Shown here: positions 34,977 through 44,427 of the stretch, one piece after another
Position numbering within the stretch: position 1 is the stretch's first letter
How the letters are laid out: each line of letters opens with the position of its first letter
From: CAVQOB01 sp963714325
GTDB lineage: Bacteria; Pseudomonadota; Alphaproteobacteria; Rhizobiales; Hyphomicrobiaceae
DNA: 64,000 nt
Direction: 5' to 3'
NCBI GenBank assembly: GCA_963714325.1
Contig: CAVQOB010000012.1
Location: 62,001-126,000, forward strand
Notes under the pieces: generated by a model
Told to the model about the DNA's origin: nothing
Seen by the model: the letters and a program-made list of their open reading frames with translations, nothing else
Databases searched by the model: none
Made by a program: the position numbers and the translations under genes

Positions 34977-36299
34977 ATGGTGGAGATGCTCGAACTCGTA
35001 GCCAATCTCGGATACCCCGCTTATGCCCTGGCGCTGGCTGCGCTGTGGAGTGCGTTTGGCGTCGGCCGTCACCTGCGCGAGCGCCATGACGGCGGGCGGC
35101 AACGGCAAGCGTTGGAGGCTGGCGACGTCGAGCCTGTGTCGCTGCATCCCCTGATTGATCCCGCCAAATGCGTGGGCTGCAGCGCCTGCACGCACGCTTG
35201 TCCCGAAGGCCGCGTGATCGGCTTGATCGGCGGCAAGGCACAGTTGCTCGATCCCGTTTCCTGCATTGGCCATGGTGCCTGCAAGACATCCTGCCCGGTT
35301 GGCGCGATCGAATTGGTGTTCGGGTCGGCGCGGCGCGGCGTCGATATCCCCGTCGTGTCGCCGCAGTTCGAGTCCAACGTCCCAGGACTCTATATTGCCG
35401 GCGAACTCGGCGGCATGGGCCTGATCGCCAATGCTATCGAGCAGGGCCGCCAAGCCATCGATGCGATTGCCAAGCGCTCTTCTCTCGGCCAGCGCGAACT
35501 CTACGACGTGGTCATCGTCGGCGGCGGTCCCGCCGGTATTGCCGCGAGCCTTGCGGCGAAAGAAAAAAAGTTGCGCTGCCTGACGCTGGAGCAGGACACG
35601 CTCGGCGGCACCGTTGCCCGCTATCCCCGCCGGAAAATCGTCATGACGCGACCGGCAACGCTGCCGCTCTACGGCAAAGTCCGTCTGCGCCGGGTCCGCA
35701 AAGAGCGACTATTGGCGCTGTGGCAATCGGTGATCGGCAAGACAGGTCTTGAGATCCGCAGCGGCGTTCGCGTCGAGCGCATCACGCCTCACGATTGGGG
35801 TTTTGAGCTTACAACCACGTCAGGCGTGTGTCGGGCGAGCACCGTGCTGCTGGCAACCGGACGCCGTGGGTCGCCGCGCCGGCTGGGCGTGCCCGGCGAA
35901 GAGTTGCCGAAAGTAGTCTACAGCCTCAATGATCCCGGCCAGTATTGCGGTCAGCATGTGCTCGTCGTCGGCGGTGGTGACAGCGCCATCGAGGCAGCGG
36001 TAGCCCTTGCTGCGACCGCCGTCGCAAGTGTTACGCTATCCTATCGCGGCGTGCAGTTCACGCGCGTCAAACCGGCCAACCGCCGGAGTATTGAAGCAGC
36101 GATCACTGCCGGCTACGTGACGTGTCTCACGCAGTCACAGGTGCGGGCCATCGAGCCGGATCGCGTCGCAATTGACCAGCTCGGCCGGAGTCACACCCTG
36201 CGCAACGACGCGGTGATCATTTGCGCGGGTGGTCTGCTGCCGACGTCGTTGCTGGCCGATATTGGTGTCCGCGTCGAGACCAAGTACGGCACAGCTTAG
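34977..36299 (+). CDS. Membrane-anchored FAD/NAD(P) oxidoreductase with two Fe-S cluster motifs
   Basis: About 440 aa from ATG 34977. A membrane helix (GYPAYALALAALWSAFGVG) comes first. The ferredoxin-like part holds CVGCSACTHACP (Cys 65, 68, 71, 75) and CIGHGACKTSCP (Cys 96, 102, 106), where His 99 stands in for the usual second Cys. DVVIVGGGPAGIAASLAA (about 180) binds FAD and HVLVVGGGDSAIEAAVALA binds NAD(P). The fold resembles thioredoxin-reductase/YpdA proteins, but no CxxC redox pair is seen. It could move electrons between NAD(P)H and the membrane cytochrome coded divergently. An upstream in-frame extension to 34665 overlaps the neighbour and looks non-coding. Confidence 0.82.
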   Translation: MVEMLELVANLGYPAYALALAALWSAFGVGRHLRERHDGGRQRQALEAGDVEPVSLHPLIDPAKCVGCSACTHACPEGRVIGLIGGKAQLLDPVSCIGHGACKTSCPVGAIELVFGSARRGVDIPVVSPQFESNVPGLYIAGELGGMGLIANAIEQGRQAIDAIAKRSSLGQRELYDVVIVGGGPAGIAASLAAKEKKLRCLTLEQDTLGGTVARYPRRKIVMTRPATLPLYGKVRLRRVRKERLLALWQSVIGKTGLEIRSGVRVERITPHDWGFELTTTSGVCRASTVLLATGRRGSPRRLGVPGEELPKVVYSLNDPGQYCGQHVLVVGGGDSAIEAAVALAATAVASVTLSYRGVQFTRVKPANRRSIEAAITAGYVTCLTQSQVRAIEPDRVAIDQLGRSHTLRNDAVIICAGGLLPTSLLADIGVRVETKYGTA

Positions 36300-36447
36300 C
36301 GTCGAGCTTGAGCGAATCCGCGATGGCACGCTGATTTTACATGCAATTGCGCCAACAGGGATCGCCACAATCGCTTCGAATAAAAACCGCTTTCTGCGTG
36401 CAGTTACAAGGTCTCAATGCGGGTCCCGAACGACGGAGAGGACACCC

Positions 36448-37885
36448 ATGCGACGGCCTACTGATCCGATGACGCGCCGCGACCTGATCAAGACGTTCGG
36501 ATTGTCGGCGCTGCTCATCCACCCCATTCTTCGCTCGATGGCCTACGCGGCCGAGACGCCGTTCGCCAGCGCGCCACGCTACATTCTGTTCTTCAAGGGC
36601 GGGTCCTATTACCCGAGCCGCACCAATCCAACTGCGCTAAGCAATCTCGCGGGTACGCCAATCGCGCCGCTACAGCCGCACGCTGAGGATCTCATCCTGT
36701 TCAAGAATATGAACATCCACGGCGGTAGTCCGAAAAGCGACGGCTACAAGGAGGAGCATGCCGCCGGCGTGATCGGTTGCTCGACCGGCAACAGTTACAA
36801 GTATTCCTCGAACGATGCCTATTTCGCCTACACGGACAATGAGTCGATCGATGTCCGCATCGCCAATCATTACCAGAGCCGCGCCGACCTGAAGGACGTG
36901 CCATTGAAGAGCTTGCACGTCGGCGGCGGCGCGCACTCGGACGCCGATCACGTCGGCCTTGGCAGCCGCTTCATCTCGTTTCGCAATCGGGAGAAGGGGG
37001 ACACTCGCTACGGCAATGCGATAGAACCGATGCAGGATGCCGGTCAGGTTTTCGACCTGTTGATGCGGACGGCCGCCGCCTCCTGCGCGCCGCACTCCAA
37101 TCAGTCGCGCGGTGACGCGGATAAGCTGACGGCGGCGCTATCGCGGCGCGCGGCCGTCGTCGATTTCATTCTCGCCGATATCAAGGATGCCAAGCGCCGG
37201 TTCGGTATGGACACCGAGCATGCGCGCAAACTCGATGGTTTGCTCGAGAATTGGAGCCAATCGGAGCAATCCGCTCGTACGACGGCAGCCACGTCGCAGC
37301 CTTCGAGTAAAGGTCGGGCTGCGCAGTGTGTGGCGTCAAGCCGGCCCGACGGAAAGGGCGCAAACAAGCAGAACCTGGATCAACTCTCGCCGGTCCATGA
37401 CCAGATGATCAACTTGATCAAGTTCGCATTTGAAACGGATCTGACGCGCGTCGTCGCCTTCACGTTGTCGGGCGGGTCGAGCGGCCAGTCATGGCCAAGT
37501 CGCGGCGTGCACAAGGCGCATCATCAACTCGAACACAGTGGCGATGTTGAGAAGTCTCGTCAAGATCGACACCTACTACTCCGAGAAATTCGCGAGTTTG
37601 TTGACGGCGCTCAAGTCCGTCGACGATGGTGGTGGCAAGTCGGCGCTCTATAACAGTTCGGTGTTGCTCGGCATGGAATGCTGGAGCAACAGCTCGAGCG
37701 GGCATTATTTGACCAACATCCCCTTCGTGTTCGCCGGCCAGGGTGGCGGGCGCTTCAAGACCGGCCAGATCATCAATGCCAACGGCCGCAATAACAATGA
37801 TTTGCACATCGCCTGTCAGAACGCCGCCGGCATCAAGTCGAACACCTTTGGGTTGGAGAGCCTGTGCAAGGGCGCAATCATCTAA
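36448..37885 (+). CDS. DUF1552 family exported protein, interrupted by a frameshift
   Basis: A Tat-type signal (MTRRDLIKTFGLSALLIHP) leads into a DUF1552 domain: PRYILFFKGGSYYPSR, DLILFKNMNIHGG, HAAGVIGCSTG, LKSLHVGGGAH and FETDLTRVVAFTLSGG. In the first frame the match stops after HHQLEHSGDVEK (37554); the next frame resumes with LVKIDTYYSEKFASLLTALK and runs to a stop at 37885 (GLESLCKGAII). One extra T at about 37555 explains the break. Total length without it is about 478 aa, normal for the family. DUF1552 proteins are of unknown function, common in planctomycetes and myxobacteria beside DUF1592 genes, as here. Pseudogene or sequence error. Confidence 0.8.
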
Positions 37886-37902
37886 GTCCGGGAGTGCGCC
37901 GC

Positions 37903-39627
37903 GTGACAACACCAGATCAGAAACATCGATCATGGTCGCAGGCTGTGGCACTCGGAATGCTGCTGGCGATCGCCGGCTGGATCGTGGCGCCGGCAACACC
38001 GATGGCGCAGGCACAGCCCTCTCCAGCAGCGAAGGCACCACCTCTTTCGCGGGTCGCCGACCCCGATCAGGCCTATATTAGCGCCGATCTCGAACTCTAC
38101 ATGACAGCCAAGCAGTATTTCCCGACCGACGCGACGAGTATCGCGGCGCGGCGCATCTTCCGTTTGACCCGTGACCAACTCGATGCATCGGTGATGGCGT
38201 TGTTGCCGGGCTTTGTCACGCAGTCGATCAAGGAGGCGATGCCGCGGGACGCGTTGCAGACAAACTACGAATTCGCTGACATCCTGAGCTTCAATGCAGC
38301 CAACACAACAGGGCTCGCTGGCTGGATCAGCGAGATCGCCAAGCGCGTGCGTCTCAGGCCCGCAGCCGTCATTGACTGCGCGACCGTTGACGGCAACGTG
38401 GACTGTCTCAAGCAGGCGGCGCGCGCATTCATCATCAAGGCATTTCGTGGCGATACCAATGAAGAGAAGATCAATCAGATCGTCGCCTTCTATCTCGCTG
38501 GCGTGCAGTCGAGTGGGTTCGGTCATGCGACAGGTGATCTCGTTGAGGTAGTTCTGAACTCGCCACATTTCCTTTTTCGCAAGGAACTCGATGTCAACCG
38601 AGGCAACCGCTTAGCGCCAGCGCAACTGTTGCAAGCCGTTACCTACACGCTCGCCGATGCGCCACCCGAGGCAGTCGACCTCAGTTCAGAGCGGGCGAGC
38701 CAATATCTGCGCACCGGCCCCGACGCGAGCGCGACGATCAACGCCATCGCCGCGAGCAAAGCGGCGCGCGAGAAGTTGGTGCGGTTTTTCACCGCTTGGC
38801 TGGAAATCAAGCCGACATCGGAGTTCACCATTTCGGCCAAGGTGTTTCCCGAGTTTGACACGCGCCTCGCCGCCGCCATGCGCAGCGAAACACTGCAGTT
38901 CCTGCGCGCGCAGTTGAGCAAACCGGTGCCGAAACTCAGCGAGATTACGCAGGCGACGCAGTCATTCTTGCCGAAGTCGCTCGAGCCGATCTACAAGTCG
39001 AAGCCCGATGGATCGGTTGGCGGAAAACTGGTTGATCTCGATCCGGCACAGCGGCTCGGAATCTTCTCGCAGCCGGCGGTGTTGGCCTCGCACTCCGGTC
39101 CAACGGACTCGCGGCCGATCAAGCGTGGCGTGTTCTGGGTGCGCAAGGTGATGTGCATGGAGATGGAGCCGCCACCGAAGGATCTGCACGCCAAGCTCTA
39201 CGAGATGGAAGGCGTCACCGAGCGCCAGCGCATCGAGCAATCAACCAGCGGTCCCGCCTGCATCGGTTGTCACAAGGTGATCAACCCGTTTGCCTTCTTC
39301 CAGGAAAGCTTCGATGCGCTCGGCCGTTTCCGGATGACCGACAACGGTCACGCTATTGATGCCAGTATTCTCATCGATTTCCTCGATGAAGAGCCGGCCA
39401 AAACGACGACGGCCGTCGACGCCATCAAGACGCTGACCAACTCGATGATGTTCAAGCAATGCTTCGTGCGTCAGTTGTTCCGCTTCTACATGGGGCGTCA
39501 GGAAGAGCCGGCCGATGATCCGTTGCTGCGGCGGATGTTCTTTGAGTTCGCCTACCAGGACAAGCAGAACATCCTGCGCGCCGTGCAGATGCTCGCCGCG
39601 TCCGATCGGATCGTCAAACGGCAATAA
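37903..39627 (+). CDS. DUF1592/DUF1588/DUF1585 protein (planctomycete-type cytochrome-like)
   Basis: About 574 aa from a GTG at 37903 with GGGAG upstream and a signal segment near residue 15 (ALGMLLAIAGWIVAPAT). DUF1592 covers about 130-330 (VLNSPHFLFRKELD, KLVRFFTAWLEI). DUF1588 covers about 390-480 (RLGIFSQPAVLASHSGPTDS, RGVFWVRKVMC, CIGCHKVINPFAFFQESFDA, holding the single CXXCH). DUF1585 ends the protein (MFKQCFVRQLFRFYMGR). It lies 17 bp after the DUF1552 gene and is surely cotranscribed. The N-terminal cytochrome domain often found in such proteins is absent. It ends 4 bp from a convergent gene. Role unknown; a periplasmic redox partner is likely. Confidence 0.85.
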   Translation: MTTPDQKHRSWSQAVALGMLLAIAGWIVAPATPMAQAQPSPAAKAPPLSRVADPDQAYISADLELYMTAKQYFPTDATSIAARRIFRLTRDQLDASVMALLPGFVTQSIKEAMPRDALQTNYEFADILSFNAANTTGLAGWISEIAKRVRLRPAAVIDCATVDGNVDCLKQAARAFIIKAFRGDTNEEKINQIVAFYLAGVQSSGFGHATGDLVEVVLNSPHFLFRKELDVNRGNRLAPAQLLQAVTYTLADAPPEAVDLSSERASQYLRTGPDASATINAIAASKAAREKLVRFFTAWLEIKPTSEFTISAKVFPEFDTRLAAAMRSETLQFLRAQLSKPVPKLSEITQATQSFLPKSLEPIYKSKPDGSVGGKLVDLDPAQRLGIFSQPAVLASHSGPTDSRPIKRGVFWVRKVMCMEMEPPPKDLHAKLYEMEGVTERQRIEQSTSGPACIGCHKVINPFAFFQESFDALGRFRMTDNGHAIDASILIDFLDEEPAKTTTAVDAIKTLTNSMMFKQCFVRQLFRFYMGRQEEPADDPLLRRMFFEFAYQDKQNILRAVQMLAASDRIVKRQ

Positions 39628-39631
39628 CCAC

Positions 39632-40657
39632 TTACACCTTGAAGCTCCGACCAGTAAGCTTCTCGATGTTGCCCTGGTAGATTTTGGCGCGGTCGGCCGC
39701 GGAGATCTTGAGTTCATCGACGATTTTGATCGTCTCGCGAATGTACATCGTGCCGCCTTCTGGATCGAACGGGCAGTCGGAGGCGAAGACGACGTGATCA
39801 GGGCCATAGAAATCAAGGCCGCAGACTGTCGCTGAGCGCGATCCGAATACGGCGGTGTCGGCGTAGAAGTCCTTGAAATAGTCGAGCGGTCGCTTCTTGA
39901 GATCTTTCAACAACTTGAAATAATCTTCGTCCGAGGTGCGTTTGCCGAGTTGGTCCCAGCCTGGCCCGACGCGACCCTCGAAGTAGGGCACCATCGCGCC
40001 CAGGTGATGCGCGATGATTTTGAGGCCCGGATACTTGTCCATCGTCTTGGAAAATACCAGCCGCGACATGGCGACCGAGGTTTCGTAGGGCCAGCCGAAC
40101 GTCCACCAGATCTCATAGAGTGACTTCTTCTCGTCCTGATAGTCAGGATGCCCGGCGCCGCGCTCGGGATGCAACCAGATCGGCTTGTCGAGCGCGTGCA
40201 TCTTGGCGAAGAACCCTTCGAACTCCGGCCGGTCGATCGGCTTGCCGCCGACGTTAGTATAGATCTGCGCGCCGACTGCTCCGAGCTTGGTGATCGCCCG
40301 CTCGACTTCAGCGACGCCCTGCTCGCCGGCAGCTAACGGTGCCTGCGCGATGAAGGCAGGGAAGCGCTTGGGGTGTTTTGCGACCAGTTCGGCGAGGCCA
40401 TCGTTTGCGATTTTGGCGAGTTCGAGCGCCACCACAGCATTTCCCTTTGAGACGGTTTCGAGCGTCGGCGCTGGTAATGACAAGATCTGGCGGTAGTCCG
40501 CCGGATAGAGGTCCATCATTTTAAGTCGCGTATCGAGGTCGTGGATCGATTGCACCGCCCGCGCACGGCGAAACATATCCTTGAGGTCGGAGCCGACCAC
40601 CTCCATCTTCTTGTAATAGGGTGCGGGATAGAAGTGATTGAATGCGTCGATGCGCAT
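39632..40657 (-). CDS. Amidohydrolase family 2 protein (ACMSD/decarboxylase-like), atypical metal site
   Basis: Protein of 341 aa with a TIM-barrel amidohydrolase_2 pattern: MRIDAFNHFYP at the N-terminus, DKPIWLHPERG, LKIIAHHLGAMVPYFEGRV and HVVFASDCPFDPEGG, supplying His, His and Asp metal ligands. The family's first HxH is here F-x-H (F6, H8), so one zinc ligand is missing. Members decarboxylate or hydrate aromatic or unsaturated acids. It is the last gene of a leftward operon with a TRAP permease, a TPP enzyme and a TAXI binding protein, so its substrate is probably the imported acid or a product of the TPP enzyme. Confidence 0.85.
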   Translation of the reverse strand: MRIDAFNHFYPAPYYKKMEVVGSDLKDMFRRARAVQSIHDLDTRLKMMDLYPADYRQILSLPAPTLETVSKGNAVVALELAKIANDGLAELVAKHPKRFPAFIAQAPLAAGEQGVAEVERAITKLGAVGAQIYTNVGGKPIDRPEFEGFFAKMHALDKPIWLHPERGAGHPDYQDEKKSLYEIWWTFGWPYETSVAMSRLVFSKTMDKYPGLKIIAHHLGAMVPYFEGRVGPGWDQLGKRTSDEDYFKLLKDLKKRPLDYFKDFYADTAVFGSRSATVCGLDFYGPDHVVFASDCPFDPEGGTMYIRETIKIVDELKISAADRAKIYQGNIEKLTGRSFKV

Positions 40658-40692
40658 GGCGGTGGTTCCTGTTTCGAGTGTGATTGCAGCGG

Positions 40693-42645
40693 TCAAGCTT
40701 GGTGACGGACGGCGGTGATGGCGGCACTCTGTCGCCATTCGTTGAAGACGGCTATTGCGGCGAGGCCGACGCCTGCGATATTGAGCCAAATGGATCCGGC
40801 AAACAATCCAACCGGCACCAGCAGCAGCGCGGCGATCAGCGCATAGACGGCGCGCAGCGGCATCGGGATCGCACGCTTATAGAAGCCGACGACGGTCATC
40901 GTGCCCATGAAGATTCCGGCAAAGGCCAACGCCAGCGCCATGATGATCGTCGGCAGTGGTCCGCGCAGGACGAGGGCCGGTGAATATGCGAACAAGAAGG
41001 GGATGAGATAGGCGCACCAGCTCATGCGTGTCGCCGTCCACCCGGTCTTCCATTGGTCCGATTTGGCGATCGTCGCAGCTGCAAAGGCCGCGAGCGCCAC
41101 TGGCGGCGTCACCATACCGAGAATGCCCTGGAACAGTACAAACAGATGCGCCTGCATCGGCGAGATGCCGGCTTGGATCAGCGCTGGCGCGGCGAGCGTC
41201 GCGAGGATCACATAGACGCCGACGGTTGGCAGCGGCAGGCCGAGGATGAAGGACGCAATTGCCGTCAGTATCAGCAGTAGGAACAGGCTGCCGTCGCTGG
41301 CCGCAAGTAATTGCTGTGTCAACGAGAATGCAACGCCGGTCAGCGTCATAGCGCCAATCAGAATGCCGGCGATAGCGGTGATGGCGATGATATCGACGAT
41401 GGCACCGCCAGCGCTGACCGTTGCCTTGAGGGCGGCGCGCGGTGTCAACCGCCGACCCTTATAGGGCACAACCATCGCCAGCACGATGAGCAGCGCGGTC
41501 GCCATCAAGGCCGCGTATTCCGCTTCGAGGTTCCAGCCGACCAGTCCGCCGACCAGCACGGCGAACGGCAGGACGAAATGCCACCCCTCGCGCAGCACGC
41601 GGCCGATGGCCGGCAGGGTGTCGCGGGGCTGGCCGAGAATGCCGAGCCTGGCAGACTCGAGATCGACCTGCAGGAACAGTGCGATGTAATAGAGCAGTGC
41701 CGGGATCGCGGCCGCGATCAAAACCTCGGTGTAAGGAACCTGCAGATACTCGGCCATCAGGAATGCGGCCGCACCCATGACCGGTGGTGCGATCTGGCCG
41801 CCGGTCGATCCGACCGCTTCGATCGCCGCCGCGACGTTTGGCGGGAATCCGGCCTTTTTCATCATCGGAATCGTGATGGTGCCGACGCTCGCAACGTTGG
41901 CGACCGCGCTGCCGGAGATCATGCCGAAGAACGCTGAACCGACGACCGCCACCTTACCAGCGCCACCACGGTAGCGCCCCATCAAGGCGGAGGCGAGGTC
42001 GGCAAAGAAATCCGAACCGCCGCAGCGGGTCAGCACGGCACCCAATATGATGAACGGCGTTACAACTATGACCGCAGTTTGCAGCGTTGTGCCGAAGAGT
42101 GCATTGGTATCGATGCCGAGGTAGACGATGAGGCGCGATAATGCAACAGGCCGGCTCGCAAACATCTCCGGCAGCATATAGCCGAGCATGGCGTGCGCGC
42201 ATAGCACGCCGACGATGATGATCAAGGCGGTGCCGGCGACGCGGCGGCTCGCTTCACAGACGACGAACACAATGACGCTGGCGACGAGGATGCCGTACCA
42301 CGGCCGTGCCGTCAGTTCCTTGATCAATTCGGGATAGCGGATCGCAACGTAGAAGCAGGAGATCAAAGCTGCACCTGCCAGACACCAGTCGATGAGCCCG
42401 GCGACGGGCTGCTTGTCGCGGCCTTCAATGACCGCTTTGGCGACAGCTTCTTCACCCGTCAACCCGCCAAGAGGATACTGCAGGAACGTCAGCGCCAGCG
42501 CACAGCCGAGCACCGCCGCCAGCATCTGCTCGGTGAAGAGCCCAATGCCGAGCCGCGCCGGCACGTTGCAGATCCAGCCGACGACCATCAGCACGAGTGC
42601 GGTCTGCAAGGTCGTCAACACCACGCGGTTGAGGGTCGAGGGCAT
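40693..42645 (-). CDS. Fused TRAP transporter permease (DctQ-DctM type, TAXI class)
   Basis: Protein of 650 aa with about 16 or more hydrophobic segments: a shorter N-terminal DctQ-like set, then the DctM-type domain. Signature segments include FIILGAVLTRCGGSDFFADL, GSAFFGMISGSAVANVASVG, TITIPMMKKAGFPPNVAAAI and AVGSTGGQIAPPVMGAAAFL. The fused form goes with TAXI binding proteins, and one is coded two genes upstream. It imports an organic acid using a sodium or proton gradient. Gaps of 23 bp and 35 bp to its neighbours mark a tight operon. Confidence 0.93.
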   Translation of the reverse strand: MPSTLNRVVLTTLQTALVLMVVGWICNVPARLGIGLFTEQMLAAVLGCALALTFLQYPLGGLTGEEAVAKAVIEGRDKQPVAGLIDWCLAGAALISCFYVAIRYPELIKELTARPWYGILVASVIVFVVCEASRRVAGTALIIIVGVLCAHAMLGYMLPEMFASRPVALSRLIVYLGIDTNALFGTTLQTAVIVVTPFIILGAVLTRCGGSDFFADLASALMGRYRGGAGKVAVVGSAFFGMISGSAVANVASVGTITIPMMKKAGFPPNVAAAIEAVGSTGGQIAPPVMGAAAFLMAEYLQVPYTEVLIAAAIPALLYYIALFLQVDLESARLGILGQPRDTLPAIGRVLREGWHFVLPFAVLVGGLVGWNLEAEYAALMATALLIVLAMVVPYKGRRLTPRAALKATVSAGGAIVDIIAITAIAGILIGAMTLTGVAFSLTQQLLAASDGSLFLLLILTAIASFILGLPLPTVGVYVILATLAAPALIQAGISPMQAHLFVLFQGILGMVTPPVALAAFAAATIAKSDQWKTGWTATRMSWCAYLIPFLFAYSPALVLRGPLPTIIMALALAFAGIFMGTMTVVGFYKRAIPMPLRAVYALIAALLLVPVGLFAGSIWLNIAGVGLAAIAVFNEWRQSAAITAVRHQA

Positions 42646-42668
42646 GGGTGTTCCAGTCGATCGAAAGG

Positions 42669-44381
42669 TCAGTAGGGACAGACGACGTTGAGCAGCGCTT
42701 GCTGCTTCTTCTCGACGACGGCTGTTCGCGCGCGGGCGAGGGCCGCCGCTAAATCCTGCGGCTGTTCGACAATTTCCCCGTGGCCGCCCTGCGCCGTGAC
42801 GAACTCGTGGAAGGGCGGACTGGGACTGAGATCGGCGAGCCGCATGCCGCCTTCAGATCCGGCCGCTGCATCGGCATACATTGACATGGTCGCGCGTTTC
42901 ACCGCGCCATAGGCGCCGTTGTTGAAAATGATGGTGAGGACGGGAAGTTTGTAGCGGTCGGCGATCCAATGGCAGGCTGTCGGATTGGCGAACAGGTATG
43001 CGCCATCGCCGAGCGTTGCGACAACGCAGCGGTTCGGTGCGGCGAGCTTGGCGCCAAGCGCTGCCGGCAGACCCCAGCCGAGCCCACCCGCTGGCGAGAG
43101 GCCGAAGAGGGTGCCGGGCTTGGTGCGCGCGGCATGATCGAGCTGCAGGGGATACTCGTTGAAGACGATGTCGTCGTCGGCAAGCATCGCGCCGATGGCG
43201 TGACTGAGATGCGCCGGAGTAATCCGGTCCGTGGCGGGCTTGCTGGCGGCGGCAAGGCGCGCCAGGCGTTCCGATTGTGCGGCGGCGCGGGCGACGCGGC
43301 GGTCCTTGATCAGGTGTGCAGCGCCCGCGCGAGCGGACTCGGCTGCGGCCAGCAAAGCGTTGAACGCCGTTGCCGCCGTTGCGGTGACGCGGATGTCGGC
43401 TGGAAAGGAGCGCATGGGATAGCGCTGATAGGTCGGATCTTCGCCGATCTCGACGATGCGTGCTGTTGCAGGTGGTGCGTCCTTAGCGGTCAGCCATGGT
43501 GCGTCGCAAGCAATGACCAGCACAAGGTCTGCGTCTCGGAGCAGTGGCGCTGGATTATAGCCTGCATGCATCGCGTTATCGGTGGCGAGGCAGAGGGTGC
43601 GCGGATTATGCTGCACGACTGGGATGGCCCAAGCCCCCGCCAACGTGGTCAGCGCAGCAAATCCAGCCGCCTCGGCGCCGCTCGCCGAGGTGACGATGAC
43701 GGGGTTGCGCGCTTGGGCGAGCCAGGCCGCGATCTCGGCCATGGCGTGGGGATCGGGATGCGGCGGGCGTGGCGGCATGCGCGGCGCTATCAGCGGGTCG
43801 CTTGATGCGGCGGACGCCAGTGGCTCGCGCGGCAATTGCAGATAGACCGGGCCTTTCGGCGAAGTCGCTGCGATCTCAAGCGCGCGCGCTGTAACCGCGT
43901 CGATGCGGCCGGGTAGCCGGAACTCATATTCCCACTTGGCGAGTTCGCGAACCATGCCAGCCTGATCGAACATTTCCTGTGCCCAGTGGATTTGGCGATT
44001 GCGTGATCCGAGCTCGCCGGATTCGGTGATTGGTGTGCGGCCCGCGCAGAGCAGTAATGGCGCATTGTCGCGCGCGAGATTTGCCAGCATGTTGACCGCG
44101 TTGGCGGTGCCAACGTTGACGTGCAACATGACGGCCTGCGTGCGGCCGGTCATCAGGTACGCGCCATGCGCCATGCCGACCGCTAGATTTTCATGCGGGA
44201 CCAAGATCGCTTCGGGCACTTTGTCGTTACGTTTTACCGCTCGCGCATAAGCCTCGACCACCGGCGGCGAGTTGGTGCCGGGATTGACGAACAGGTAGTC
44301 GACGTCATGCGCGGCGAGGCTCGCGAGGAAGGTTTCCGCGACGATGCGCTGCTGCGCGGCGGTGTTTGTGCTGCGCGCCAT
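42669..44381 (-). CDS. Thiamine-diphosphate-dependent enzyme (acetolactate synthase / benzoylformate decarboxylase-like)
   Basis: Protein of 570 aa. The N-terminal PYR domain holds the cofactor-activating Glu in ILVPHENLAVGMAHGAYLM, and the C-terminal PP domain has the thiamine motif GDGAYLFANPTACHWIADRY then TIIFNNGAYG. In between, PVIVTSASGAEAAGFAALTT is the central domain. The start at 44381 (MARSTNTAAQQRIVAETFL) gives normal length. Carboligase or decarboxylase acting on a 2-oxo acid is expected. Its place between TAXI/TRAP transporter genes and an amidohydrolase suggests it handles the imported compound. Anabolic acetolactate synthase is unlikely, since no small regulatory subunit is present. 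Confidence 0.88.
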   Translation of the reverse strand: MARSTNTAAQQRIVAETFLASLAAHDVDYLFVNPGTNSPPVVEAYARAVKRNDKVPEAILVPHENLAVGMAHGAYLMTGRTQAVMLHVNVGTANAVNMLANLARDNAPLLLCAGRTPITESGELGSRNRQIHWAQEMFDQAGMVRELAKWEYEFRLPGRIDAVTARALEIAATSPKGPVYLQLPREPLASAASSDPLIAPRMPPRPPHPDPHAMAEIAAWLAQARNPVIVTSASGAEAAGFAALTTLAGAWAIPVVQHNPRTLCLATDNAMHAGYNPAPLLRDADLVLVIACDAPWLTAKDAPPATARIVEIGEDPTYQRYPMRSFPADIRVTATAATAFNALLAAAESARAGAAHLIKDRRVARAAAQSERLARLAAASKPATDRITPAHLSHAIGAMLADDDIVFNEYPLQLDHAARTKPGTLFGLSPAGGLGWGLPAALGAKLAAPNRCVVATLGDGAYLFANPTACHWIADRYKLPVLTIIFNNGAYGAVKRATMSMYADAAAGSEGGMRLADLSPSPPFHEFVTAQGGHGEIVEQPQDLAAALARARTAVVEKKQQALLNVVCPY

Positions 44382-44427
44382 CGCTGAAAATCCTCGTGAG
44401 TGGCGGTGGGACGTTGCTGAGCGCCGG

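Noticed and set aside
36229..36447. Upstream in-frame extension of the DUF1552 gene
   Set aside because: The Tat signal starts at 36448 with a ribosome site; the extension overlaps the end of the previous gene.
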